A stretch of 32,133 bases of DNA, taken from NCBI GenBank assembly GCA_030746635.1, contig JASLMH010000038.1, forward strand, positions 1 through 32,133, in the 5' to 3' direction. Shown piece after piece: positions 23,304 to 30,435 of the stretch. The number at the start of each line of letters is the position of its first letter. Within the stretch, counting starts at the first letter, position 1. The stretch is from Alphaproteobacteria bacterium (GTDB taxonomy: Bacteria > Pseudomonadota > Alphaproteobacteria > GCA-2731375). A program made the position numbers and the translations under genes. The notes beneath the pieces were generated by a model. That model was not told where the DNA came from, made no database searches, and saw only the letters and a list, made by a program, of their open reading frames with translations.

Positions 23304-24164
23304 ATGACGGTGGATTATTCGATCTGGAGCTTCGCCTACACCCATTCGGCCCTGCCGCACGACTTCTTCGGCGGCACCATCCAGCACAGCAACCAGGGTA
23401 TCGCGCAGGTGCCGATGGTCTATTCGGCGCTGTTGGGCGGGCCAACGGGGGAGCCGCCGCGGCCGATCGTCATCGACACCGGGATGACCGGCGAATGGTC
23501 CTCGGCTGGCGTGCAGTACCGGAATGTCGAAACGCCGGCGCAGGTTCTGGCCAAGGTCGGGCTGGCGCCGGAGGCGGTGGAGACGGTGATCCTGACCCAT
23601 CTGCACTTCGACCACGCCGGCAACATGCGGGCCTTCCCCAACGCCCGGTTCTATCTCCAGCGCCTGGAATACGAAGGCTGGCGCGAGCAATTGCGGATCA
23701 ACCTGGAGCATGCCGGCTTCGACGCCGGCTGGCGTCTGGGTTCGCTGCGGCCGGACGATATCGGCGTCCTCGAAGGCCTGATCGCCGAGGGGCGGGTGGA
23801 GATCCTCGACGGCGATCGGGAGATCGCCCCTGGCGTCACTTGCCGCCTGGCCGCCCGCACCCACACCTTCGGTTCGCAATGGGTCGAGGTGCACACACAA
23901 GCCGGGCCCTACGTCATCGCCGGCGATTGTGTCTATTGGTACTGCAATGTCGAGGACATGTGGCCGCCCGGCTTCGTCCAGGGCGACAGCTGGAAGGTGC
24001 TGGATTGCTATCGCGCCATCCTCGATGTGGTCGGCGGCGAAGTGGACCGCATTGTGCCCGGCCACGACCCGGAGCTGTTCACCCGACACCCGAGTTGGGT
24101 CGCCGGTCTGAACGAAATGGCGGAGATCAACGTCGCCGCCGCCATCGGTTCGAAACGGCCGTGA
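23304..24164 (+). CDS. MBL-fold hydrolase, N-acyl homoserine lactonase-like group
   Basis: The 286-residue protein has the zinc motif THLHFDHAGN (H99, H101, D103, H104), an N-terminal IVIDTGM strand/turn, and later AARTHTFGSQWVEVHT, AGDCVYWYCN and a C-terminal VPGHDPELF. This order is that of the AHL-lactonase-like MBL group, in which many members are not quorum-quenching enzymes. Substrate therefore open: a lactone, cyclic amide or ester. ATG 23304 (MTVDYS) is chosen; an ATG at 23295 would add three residues. It is followed by the DUF1989 gene after 16 bases, so both are probably in one operon with the acetamidase. Confidence 0.83.
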   Translation: MTVDYSIWSFAYTHSALPHDFFGGTIQHSNQGIAQVPMVYSALLGGPTGEPPRPIVIDTGMTGEWSSAGVQYRNVETPAQVLAKVGLAPEAVETVILTHLHFDHAGNMRAFPNARFYLQRLEYEGWREQLRINLEHAGFDAGWRLGSLRPDDIGVLEGLIAEGRVEILDGDREIAPGVTCRLAARTHTFGSQWVEVHTQAGPYVIAGDCVYWYCNVEDMWPPGFVQGDSWKVLDCYRAILDVVGGEVDRIVPGHDPELFTRHPSWVAGLNEMAEINVAAAIGSKRP

Positions 24165-24180
24165 CGGGGAGCGCCTGAAC

Positions 24181-24801
24181 ATGGCCATGCGGCGGACATA
24201 CCAATTGGGCCCTTCGGGTGGCGCCGCGGTCGAACTGGCGCCGGGTCAGCGCCTGCGGGTGATCGATACCTTGGGCGGCCAGGTCGTCGACATGGCGGTC
24301 TTCAACCTCGACAACCCGCGGGAAAAGCTGTCGACCTCCTATTCGCGATCCCGTTGGGATCCGGCCATCGAGGGCAGTTTCCATCCGCGCGATCGGCTGA
24401 GCGTGGGTGACTACCTGATGTCGACCCTGAACCGCGAGATGCTGCGCATCACCGCCGACACCCCGGCCGTCAAGGGCATGCACGACGTGCACGGCCGCAT
24501 GTGCAACCGCCGCCTCTATCGTTCCCTGGGCCGGGAAGAGCAGGACGGCTGTCACGAGATCATCACAGCCGCCGTGGCCGACTACGGCCTGCTGGCGGAA
24601 GACATACCGGACACCATGGACCTGTTCATGAATTACCATCACGATTGTACGAATGGCTGGTGGGTGATCGAGGACGGCGTCTCTGGGGCCGGCGACTACA
24701 TCGAATTCGAGGCCGTGATGAATTGCCTGGTGGCGCTGTCGAACTGTCCCTTCTTCGACGGCACCGCGATCGAGGCACAGGTTTTGGAAGCCGTCGCCTG
24801 A
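24181..24801 (+). CDS. DUF1989 protein (urea carboxylase-associated family)
   Basis: The 206-residue protein matches the DUF1989 pattern: LGGQVVDMAVFNLDNPREKLSTSYSR, then STLNREMLRITADTP, DVHGRMCNRRLY, HHDCTNGWWVIE and FEAVMNCLVALSNCP. Cysteines and histidines in the second half (DGCHE, HHDC, NC..SNC) may bind a metal. Relatives lie next to urea carboxylase or allophanate hydrolase genes and take part in guanidine, urea or amide nitrogen use. GGGGAG precedes the ATG. It lies between an MBL hydrolase and an acetamidase, which supports a role in amide catabolism, but the specific reaction is not clear. Confidence 0.85.
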   Translation: MAMRRTYQLGPSGGAAVELAPGQRLRVIDTLGGQVVDMAVFNLDNPREKLSTSYSRSRWDPAIEGSFHPRDRLSVGDYLMSTLNREMLRITADTPAVKGMHDVHGRMCNRRLYRSLGREEQDGCHEIITAAVADYGLLAEDIPDTMDLFMNYHHDCTNGWWVIEDGVSGAGDYIEFEAVMNCLVALSNCPFFDGTAIEAQVLEAVA

Positions 24802-24843
24802 GGGACGAGAACCGGGGGTTGGGCCCGACCTGATAGGAACGTC

Positions 24844-25791
24844 ATGAGCCGCACGCACAAACTCGATGCCGACACCGTCCACTATGCCTGGGACAACGCC
24901 ATCGCCCCGCGCCTGACCATCGACGCCGGCGATAGCGTGATCTTCCAGACCAGGGACGCCGCCGACGGCTACTACAGCCAGGATTCGACCGCTGCCGACG
25001 TGGCCAGCCGGGGGCCGTTCACCGGCCATCCCCTGACCGGCCCGGTCCATGTGCGCGACGCCGCACCTGGCGACGTGCTGGTGGTCGGCGTGCTGGACAT
25101 GCAATTGGCATCGCCGTTCGGCTGGACGGCGGTGCGGCCGGGCCGGGGCCTGCTGCCGGAGGCGGAGGTGCCGGGCAGCTATCTGCAAATCTGGGACCTC
25201 TCGGACGGCCGGCTGGGCCGCATGCGCCAGCGCCATGACATCGCCGTGCCGCTGGCGCCGTTCCCCGGCATCATGGGCACCGCCCTGGCCGAGCCCGGCG
25301 CCCATTCGACCATGCCGCCGCGCCAGAACGGCGGCAACATGGACAACAAGCACCTGACCGTGGGCGCGACGCTGTACCTGCCGGTGCTGGTCGAAGGGGC
25401 GCTGTTCTCCACCGGCGATGCCCATGCCGCCCAGGGCGACGGCGAGGTCTGCGTGACGGCGGTGGAAACCTGGTCGGAACTGACCCTCAAGTTCGACCTA
25501 TTGCAGGGCAAGGATTTCGCCGAACCGCGCCTGCGTACGGCTGGGCCGCTGTGCCAGGGCACCAATCTGGGCCCCTATTTCGCCACTACCGCCCAGGGCC
25601 CCGACCTCTACGCCTCGGCCCAGCAGGCGACCCGTTACATGATCGAGCACCTGATGACGGAACGGGGCCTGAGCTGGTTCGAGGCCTATGCCCTGTGCTC
25701 GGTGGCGGTGGATTTGAAGATCTCCGAGATCGTCGACGTGCCGAACTGGCTGGTCTCGGCCTTCCTGCCGGAGTGTGTTTTCGTCGAGTGA
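24844..25791 (+). CDS. Acetamidase/formamidase family protein
   Basis: The 315-residue protein shows the FmdA/AmdA pattern: an early beta-rich part (LTIDAGDSVIFQTRDA, GPFTGHPLTGPVHVRDAAPGDVLVV), then the key segment PPRQNGGNMDNKHLTVGATLYLPV and LFSTGDAHAAQGDGEVCVTAVE, where the Asn, Asp, His and Glu residues build the metal-bound active site. C-terminal EAYALCSVAVDLKISEIVDVPN is also typical. It should hydrolyse short amides (formamide, acetamide or relatives) to acid and ammonia in the cytoplasm. AGGA lies upstream of the ATG. It is the last gene of the MBL-DUF1989-amidase set; a dispersed palindrome follows. Confidence 0.9.
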   Translation: MSRTHKLDADTVHYAWDNAIAPRLTIDAGDSVIFQTRDAADGYYSQDSTAADVASRGPFTGHPLTGPVHVRDAAPGDVLVVGVLDMQLASPFGWTAVRPGRGLLPEAEVPGSYLQIWDLSDGRLGRMRQRHDIAVPLAPFPGIMGTALAEPGAHSTMPPRQNGGNMDNKHLTVGATLYLPVLVEGALFSTGDAHAAQGDGEVCVTAVETWSELTLKFDLLQGKDFAEPRLRTAGPLCQGTNLGPYFATTAQGPDLYASAQQATRYMIEHLMTERGLSWFEAYALCSVAVDLKISEIVDVPNWLVSAFLPECVFVE

Positions 25792-25826
25792 GGCTGGATG
25801 AGCAACAGAGCGGACCTATGGCCGTG

Positions 25827-25927
25827 CTTCGAGACGGGCGCTCCGCGCCCTCCTCAGCACGAGGGCAACGGGTTGAAAATAACAAGCGCGTCCTCACCCT
25901 GAGGAGCGCCGCAGGCGCGTCTCGAAG
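25827..25927. repeat. Dispersed GAGACG/CGTCTC palindromic repeat
   Basis: A left arm, CTTCGAGACGGGCGCTCCGC and onward (25827-25865), pairs imperfectly with a right arm ending GGCGCGTCTCGAAG (25892-25927). The shared parts include CTTCGAGACG/CGTCTCGAAG and CTCCTCAG/CTGAGGAG. This type of intergenic palindrome is widespread in alphaproteobacterial genomes. It sits between the acetamidase stop and a small plus-strand gene. Confidence 0.85.
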
Positions 25928-25994
25928 GGTGAAGGGGGCAGGCGATGTTCCTGGCATCATGGAATGCGAAGCCGAAGGGCGGTAGACTCACGCC

Positions 25995-26192
25995 ATGGCC
26001 TTCATCCTGCGCAGCCTCGTGCGCTACGCCGCGCGACGCATCGCCGCCGATCCCCGAGCCCGGGAAGCGGCGGCCAAGACCCTGCGCACCGCCACCGACG
26101 AGGCTAAGAAGATCGCCGCCTCCGACGACCGCGCCCGCGCCGCCGGCCGCGCCGTCCGCAAGGCCATGGACAAGCTGCAGGGCGAGCCTTGA
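25995..26192 (+). CDS. Small Ala/Arg-rich conserved-type hypothetical protein
   Basis: The 65-residue product (MAFILRSLVRYAARRIAADPR and onward) is strongly helical and basic, rich in Ala, Arg and Lys. It has repeated patterns such as AREAAAKTLRTATDEAKKIA, which suggests one long amphipathic helix that might bind membrane, nucleic acid or a partner. No signal peptide. GGGCGG lies before the ATG and the codon use fits its neighbours. I do not recognise a named family. It is followed after 44 bases by another hypothetical gene and could share its transcript. Confidence 0.6.
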   Translation: MAFILRSLVRYAARRIAADPRAREAAAKTLRTATDEAKKIAASDDRARAAGRAVRKAMDKLQGEP

Positions 26193-26236
26193 GGGGCCGG
26201 GAACCCGTGCAACGCTTGGCATGGTGAACTGAACGG

Positions 26237-26677
26237 ATGGATCCCGAACAAATCCTGCGCCAGAAACTGCGCAAGATCGAGGCGCTGTTCGCCGGCGGTG
26301 CCACGGCCGGCGAGCAGGCGGCGGCCGGTGCCGCCGCCGGGCGTATCCGGGCTCGGCTTAGGGAAGTCCGGGACCGGGAAAAACCCGTCGAGGTGAGGTT
26401 CAGTCTGCCTGATCCCTGGTCGCGCCAACTGTTCCTCGCCCTCTGCCGCCGTTACGGCATCCAGCCCTACCGCTACCCCAGAATGCGGCGGCAAAGCGTC
26501 GTGGTCAGCGCGCCGCAGTCGTTCATCGACGAGGTGCTGTGGCCGGAATTCGAACAGATCAACGGCGCCCTGGTCGACTACCTCGCCGAAGCCACGGACA
26601 AGGTCATCCGGGAAGAGGTCCACGGCACGACCGAGGATGCCGAGGTGGTCGCCGAGCCGCCGCGACTCGGTTCATGA
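26237..26677 (+). CDS. Hypothetical protein with DUF2786-like N-terminus
   Basis: The 146-residue protein starts MDPEQILRQKLRKIEALFAG, followed by GATAGEQAAA. This is the pattern of a DUF2786-type N-terminus (I-x-K-h-R-K-h-x-A-L-h ... T-x-x-E-x-x-A-A). The second half, FSLPDPWSRQLFLALCRRYGIQPYRYPRMRRQSVVVSAP, continues with FIDEVLWPEFEQ and looks like a small alpha/beta domain. Function is unknown for this family. No membrane segments or signal peptide. Neighbours give no clear hint. Confidence 0.65.
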   Translation: MDPEQILRQKLRKIEALFAGGATAGEQAAAGAAAGRIRARLREVRDREKPVEVRFSLPDPWSRQLFLALCRRYGIQPYRYPRMRRQSVVVSAPQSFIDEVLWPEFEQINGALVDYLAEATDKVIREEVHGTTEDAEVVAEPPRLGS

Positions 26678-26732
26678 CCGGGGTGCGGTCACGGTGCGCG
26701 TTCACCCCGAATGAAATAGCCCCCGAGGCCGG

Positions 26733-27419
26733 ATGATGAAATCGGCATACCGCCTGGCCATCTACAGCGCTGCTTTTCCCACCGTTCTGGGAACCGCGGT
26801 CTTTATCGCCTGGACCGTTAGGCCGTCGGATCTGCTTTTCAGCCTCGGATTCGGCCTGATACTGAGCGGCGCCATGCTGTTCGTGGTCGGCCTCGGCAGC
26901 TTGGTGTCGTACATAATCCTGGCTCGGCGGGCCGGTGTCTCATTTTGGCGACCGGTTGGGATCGCAATGGCGCTGTTGCTCGGCAATCTGCCATTGTGCG
27001 CGTTCTACGTCGTTGTCGTGATGGAGGTTGCCAACGCCCACTTCGTGATCATCAAAAACGCTTCGGCGTCGCCGATCGAAGACCTCGTCGTGACCGACTC
27101 GTACAAGAATGCCTACGAGTGGCCTCCCGTTGCGCCGGGTGAAACGCAAACCAGATGCTTCCGCTTCAGAGGCGAAGGGGGCGTAGCGTATTCGTTTGTC
27201 GCCGGGGGGCAACGGCAGGACGGGTTTCTAAATGGCTACCTCGAAGGTTTCATGGGGCAAACCCACTTCGAATTGCAGCTATTGGAGAGCCTGGAGGTGA
27301 AGATTATCGGTCGTTTGCCGGACAATTCGGAGGCGGAGTACGAGCGATCCGGACGCAAGAATACGCTGCTGGAATACCTTGAATATTGCGGCCTTGGCGA
27401 GAAAGAGAAGCCAATTTGA
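26733..27419 (+). CDS. Membrane protein of unknown function with three N-terminal spans
   Basis: The 228-residue protein has three hydrophobic segments at about 8-29, 34-64 and 74-102, followed by a soluble C-terminal domain. That domain (about 105-205) starts FVIIKNASASPIEDLVVTD and looks like a small beta-sandwich (strands SPIEDLVVTD, TQTRCFRFRGEGGVAYSFV, FELQLLESLEVKIIG), likely on the outer face of the membrane. Third-position GC appears lower than in its neighbours, which may mean more recent arrival. No family is recognised. It ends 55 bases before the ferredoxin-aldehyde oxidoreductase operon and does not obviously belong to it. Confidence 0.6.
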   Translation: MMKSAYRLAIYSAAFPTVLGTAVFIAWTVRPSDLLFSLGFGLILSGAMLFVVGLGSLVSYIILARRAGVSFWRPVGIAMALLLGNLPLCAFYVVVVMEVANAHFVIIKNASASPIEDLVVTDSYKNAYEWPPVAPGETQTRCFRFRGEGGVAYSFVAGGQRQDGFLNGYLEGFMGQTHFELQLLESLEVKIIGRLPDNSEAEYERSGRKNTLLEYLEYCGLGEKEKPI

Positions 27420-27474
27420 CGTGAGTCAATGAACGCGGCCGTCGTTGGCGGGGAAACTGCAATAAAGGAGACAG

Positions 27475-27741
27475 GTGATCCCAACCATCGAACCGAGGCA
27501 CGAGCGTTGCGGGGCCTGCAATTTGTGCGTGCTGGCCTGTGCCTTCCATCATGAGGGGGCGTTCGGGCGGCGGAGCGCCAGCATCGAAATCCATAAGAAC
27601 GAGCGCGAGGGCGAAGTCGAAATCGTTATTTTCGACGAGCCGCGGGATGGGCACAAAGCCTGTGACGGTTGCCTGAACGAGGACAGGCCGCTATGCGCCC
27701 AATGGTGCCCCGTCCGGGCCCTGCTGATCAGGCGGAACTGA
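27475..27741 (+). CDS. Small 2x[4Fe-4S] ferredoxin-like electron-transfer protein
   Basis: The 88-residue protein has eight cysteines in two clusters: C12, C15, C18, C22 (CGACNLCVLAC) and C63, C66, C74, C78 (CDGCLNEDRPLCAQWCP), each able to contribute to [4Fe-4S] clusters. Such small proteins are encoded directly before aldehyde ferredoxin oxidoreductases and take the electrons from the tungsten enzyme, like the AorA subunit of bacterial AORs though shorter. The start is a GTG at 27475 with AAGGAG 4 bases upstream. The stop is 3 bases before the AOR start, so they are translationally coupled. Confidence 0.82.
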   Translation: MIPTIEPRHERCGACNLCVLACAFHHEGAFGRRSASIEIHKNEREGEVEIVIFDEPRDGHKACDGCLNEDRPLCAQWCPVRALLIRRN

Positions 27742-27744
27742 GCC

Positions 27745-29634
27745 ATGCCTCAGCCGTTCGCTATCGCTGGCCATATCCTCCGCATCGATCTGACCCGGCG
27801 CGCGGTCAGCATCGAGCCGACGGCACCGCTCAACGCCCGGTTTCCCGCCGGCATGGGCGTCAACAATTGGCTGTTGCTGGAGGAAACGCCCCTCGGGAAG
27901 GAACCGCTCGATCCGGAGAACCCGCTGATCTTCACGGCCGGAACCCTGGTAGGCACCATGGCGCCGACCGCCTGCCGCATGACCGTAAGCTGCAAGAACG
28001 TCTTGACCGGCGGCTTCGGCTCGGCCAGCGCCGGCGGCAATTTCGGACCGGAGCTGAAATATGCCGGCTTCGACCATATCGTCGTCACGGGACGGGCCGA
28101 CGGGCCGGTCTACATCGATATCGACGACCAGGCCGTCACCATCGTCGACGCCGGCGAGCTTTGGGGCCAAACCACCTGGGAGACCGAGCAGGCCCTGCGG
28201 GCAGGCATCGACCGCCCGACCCTGGAGTTGTTGAGCATAGGTCCCGCCGGCGAAAATCTTGCCGCCGCGGCCTGCATCATCGTCAGTCACACCCGTTCGG
28301 CTTCCCGCTGCGGTGTCGGCGCCGTCATGGGTTCGAAGAACCTCAAGGCCATCGCCGTCAGCGGTTCGAGAACGCTCCCGGTCGCCGATCCGCAAGGCTT
28401 CGTGAGCGAAAGTCTGGCCATGCAGCGTTACCTGCTGGGCGTGGATACGACGCGGAACCTGCGGAAGTTCGGCACCTCGACCTCCTTCGAGGCGTGGAAC
28501 CATCTCGGTTCCATTCCCGTGCGGAATTTCCAGGCGACGCAGATGGCCGCCGACGAGGCCGACGGCATCGCCACCGCCGTCAAGGAAAAGCGGTATATCG
28601 ACAAGGCCTTCGGCTGTTTCGGCTGCCCCATCATGTGTTCGCAATATCAACGCGTGAAAACGGGTCCCCACGCCGGCACCCGTGGCGAAAAGGTCGAAAG
28701 CCAGGATTATTGGGATTTCGGCGGCAAGCTGGGCATTTCCGATCCGGCCGCCGTCATCGCTCTGAGTGAACTCTGCACCCGATTGGGTCTCGACAACACC
28801 AACGCGACCAACCCGATCGCCTGGGCCCTGGAGTGTTTCCAGCGCGGCCTCCTGACCCCCGAGGAGACCGACGGCCTGGACCTGGAGTGGGGCAACGTCG
28901 AGGTGATCGGCGAACTGCTGGAGAAGATCGCCCATCGCGACGGCATCGGCGATCTGCTGGCCGACGGCAGCCTAGCCGCGGCGAAACGGCTCGGCCGGGG
29001 CTCCGAAAGCTTCGCCCTGCACATGAAGGGGCAGGACCTGGCCGAGGAGATGCGCGTCTTCAAGGGCTGGGGGCTGGCCGTCGCGGTGGCCGAGCGCGGC
29101 GGCACCCACACCCAGGGCGGGCCGCTGACCGAACGCATGCCGTTGGACGCCGAATTGTCGATGCAGCGCTTCGGCGTCCCGACGGCCTTCGATCCGGCCA
29201 GCTACGAGCACAAGGCCGAACTGGTGGTCTACTACCAGCGCCTCCACAATCTGTTGGAAATCGTCGGCATCTGCTTTTACGCCACGTATTGGTGCGGCAT
29301 GCAGATGATGGGCCCCGACGAGGTCGCCCGGCTTTATTCCCTGGCCACCGGCAAGACCAAGACCGGCGACGATTTGATGGCCGAGGGCGAGCAGATCCTC
29401 TACCTGCAAAAGGCCTTCAACATGCGGCATACCGACTTCGACCGCGCCGCCGACTATCCGCCGGACCGCATGATGCGCGAAGGGGCGAGCGGCCCCCATG
29501 CCGGCGCCCGGCTGGACCGCGCCGATTGGGACCAATTGCTGGACCAGTACTACGACCTGCGCGGCTGGGACCGGGTGTCGGGAAGACCAACGCCGGAGAA
29601 CTTCCGCGCCGTCGGCCTGCCGGAATTGGTTTGA
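27745..29634 (+). CDS. aor: Aldehyde ferredoxin oxidoreductase family tungsten enzyme
   Basis: The 629-residue protein carries the AOR-family architecture: an N-terminal domain 1 with FPAGMGVNNWLLLEE and MSCK-type GGFGSASAGGNFGPELKYAGFDHIVV. The cofactor-binding region reads SHTRSASRCGVGAVMGSKNLKAIAV. The [4Fe-4S] ligands are C291, C294, C298 (CFGCPIMC) and probably C510 (VGICFYATYWC). GLDNTNATNPIAWALECF corresponds to the family's GLDT-S..N-IA-A-E segment. It should hold a tungsten (or molybdenum) bis-pterin and oxidise aldehydes to acids or do the reverse reduction. Such enzymes are oxygen-sensitive as a rule, so its presence here suggests microaerobic or facultative metabolism. The ferredoxin-like gene is directly upstream; no FAD subunit (AorC) is adjacent. 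Confidence 0.9.
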   Translation: MPQPFAIAGHILRIDLTRRAVSIEPTAPLNARFPAGMGVNNWLLLEETPLGKEPLDPENPLIFTAGTLVGTMAPTACRMTVSCKNVLTGGFGSASAGGNFGPELKYAGFDHIVVTGRADGPVYIDIDDQAVTIVDAGELWGQTTWETEQALRAGIDRPTLELLSIGPAGENLAAAACIIVSHTRSASRCGVGAVMGSKNLKAIAVSGSRTLPVADPQGFVSESLAMQRYLLGVDTTRNLRKFGTSTSFEAWNHLGSIPVRNFQATQMAADEADGIATAVKEKRYIDKAFGCFGCPIMCSQYQRVKTGPHAGTRGEKVESQDYWDFGGKLGISDPAAVIALSELCTRLGLDNTNATNPIAWALECFQRGLLTPEETDGLDLEWGNVEVIGELLEKIAHRDGIGDLLADGSLAAAKRLGRGSESFALHMKGQDLAEEMRVFKGWGLAVAVAERGGTHTQGGPLTERMPLDAELSMQRFGVPTAFDPASYEHKAELVVYYQRLHNLLEIVGICFYATYWCGMQMMGPDEVARLYSLATGKTKTGDDLMAEGEQILYLQKAFNMRHTDFDRAADYPPDRMMREGASGPHAGARLDRADWDQLLDQYYDLRGWDRVSGRPTPENFRAVGLPELV

Positions 29635-29758
29635 CACGTCAGACCCATAGCGAGGGGTCATGTGTGGATGCCCCTGATTTTGCAAGGGGAAGCTGGGTCT
29701 TGATGGCGTGGTCGGGAGCGGTCATGTATCCGGCCTTTGCATTGAAGCTGACGTCTTA

Positions 29759-29787
29759 TTGACATCTGTACGAAAATCCGTACAGTT
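29759..29787 (+). promoter_or_regulatory. higBA promoter with operator palindrome between -35 and -10
   Basis: A perfect -35 (TTGACA, 29759-29764) is followed after 16 bases by a TACAGT -10 (29781-29786). Between them, CTGTACG-AAAATC-CGTACAG (29766-29785) is a perfect 7-bp inverted repeat and the likely HigA operator, as it overlaps the -10. Transcription would begin near 29793, the GTG start of higB itself. Confidence 0.8.
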
Positions 29788-29792
29788 TCGAT

Positions 29793-30077
29793 GTGGATAT
29801 CTACTCGTTTCGTCACAAGGGTTTGCGGCAGTTCTTTGAAAAGGGACAAACGAAGGGTTTGCCGCAAGACCGTGTCGAGAAGCTCCGTCGTATCTTCTCC
29901 GCGCTGAATGAAGCCGAGTCCGTGGCCGAAATGGACTCGTTGCCAGGTTGGCGCCTGCACCAACTCCGTGGAGACCGCCTCGGAACCTGGTCCGTCAGCG
30001 TATCGGGAAACTGGCGGATCACGTTCAGGGTCGAAGAAGACCGAATTTACGACGTGAACTTGGAGGACTATCACTGA
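29793..30077 (+). CDS. higB: HigB toxin (RelE/ParE-superfamily mRNA interferase)
   Basis: The 94-residue protein has the HigB pattern in full: SFRHKGLRQFFEKG at the start, LPGWRLHQLRGDRLGTWSVSVSGNWRITFRV in the middle, and the C-terminal YDVNLEDYH. The conserved C-terminal Tyr/His and the GNWRITF core fit a ribosome-dependent mRNA-cleaving toxin. The start is a GTG at 29793 with no Shine-Dalgarno sequence before it, and the promoter predicts transcription starting at or next to this codon. An ATG two bases earlier (29791) is in another frame. It overlaps higA by one base (TGATG), as usual in higBA, where toxin precedes antitoxin. Confidence 0.92.
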   Translation: MDIYSFRHKGLRQFFEKGQTKGLPQDRVEKLRRIFSALNEAESVAEMDSLPGWRLHQLRGDRLGTWSVSVSGNWRITFRVEEDRIYDVNLEDYH

Positions 30078-30382
30078 TGAGCCAGAAGCCGATCAAAATG
30101 GGAATGATGCCCTCGCCGGTTGGTGAGTTCATTCGTGAAGAGATCCTCGGACCTCTGGACCTAAGCATTTCCAAGGCCGCCGAGATAACCGGCGTGCGAC
30201 GGGCGACTTTCTCGGAGATCGTCAACGGCAAGGCGCGCCTGAGTCCCGATGTGGCGCTGCGGCTCGAAAAAGCATTCGGCGTGTCAATGGGAATTCTGTT
30301 GCGGATGCAGACGGCCCGCGACGTTGCCCAGGCCCGTTCGCGCTCGAAGGAGATCGCCGTGCAGCGCTATGAGCCCGTGTGA
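30077..30382 (+). CDS. higA: HigA antitoxin (XRE-family)
   Basis: The 101-residue protein has a helix-turn-helix of the XRE type (SISKAAEITGVRRATFSEIVNGKARLSPDVALRLEKAFG), preceded by the family's PSPVGEFIREEILGPL. It neutralises HigB and represses the shared promoter. The track ORF begins at 29948 inside higB; the ATG at 30077 fits the family. Its start overlaps the toxin stop by one base. The gene converges on a nuclease-like gene, with 53 bases between the stops and no clear terminator, only a CT-rich stretch. Confidence 0.93.
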   Translation: MSQKPIKMGMMPSPVGEFIREEILGPLDLSISKAAEITGVRRATFSEIVNGKARLSPDVALRLEKAFGVSMGILLRMQTARDVAQARSRSKEIAVQRYEPV

Positions 30383-30435
30383 TGGACTGAGCGGTGGTGA
30401 GAAAAACCTACTCTCTCTCTTGTTGGCGCAGATGC

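Noticed and set aside
22391-24178. 595-aa plus-strand ORF over the MFS and MBL genes
   Set aside because: It is antisense to the MFS gene and out of frame with the MBL gene, with no family resemblance.
25826-25930. Treating the GAGACG palindrome as a third copy of the 130-bp element
   Set aside because: Its arms (CTTCGAGACG...CGTCTCGAAG) share no sequence with the CCACCCGCTCC-type arms; it belongs to another, widespread repeat family.
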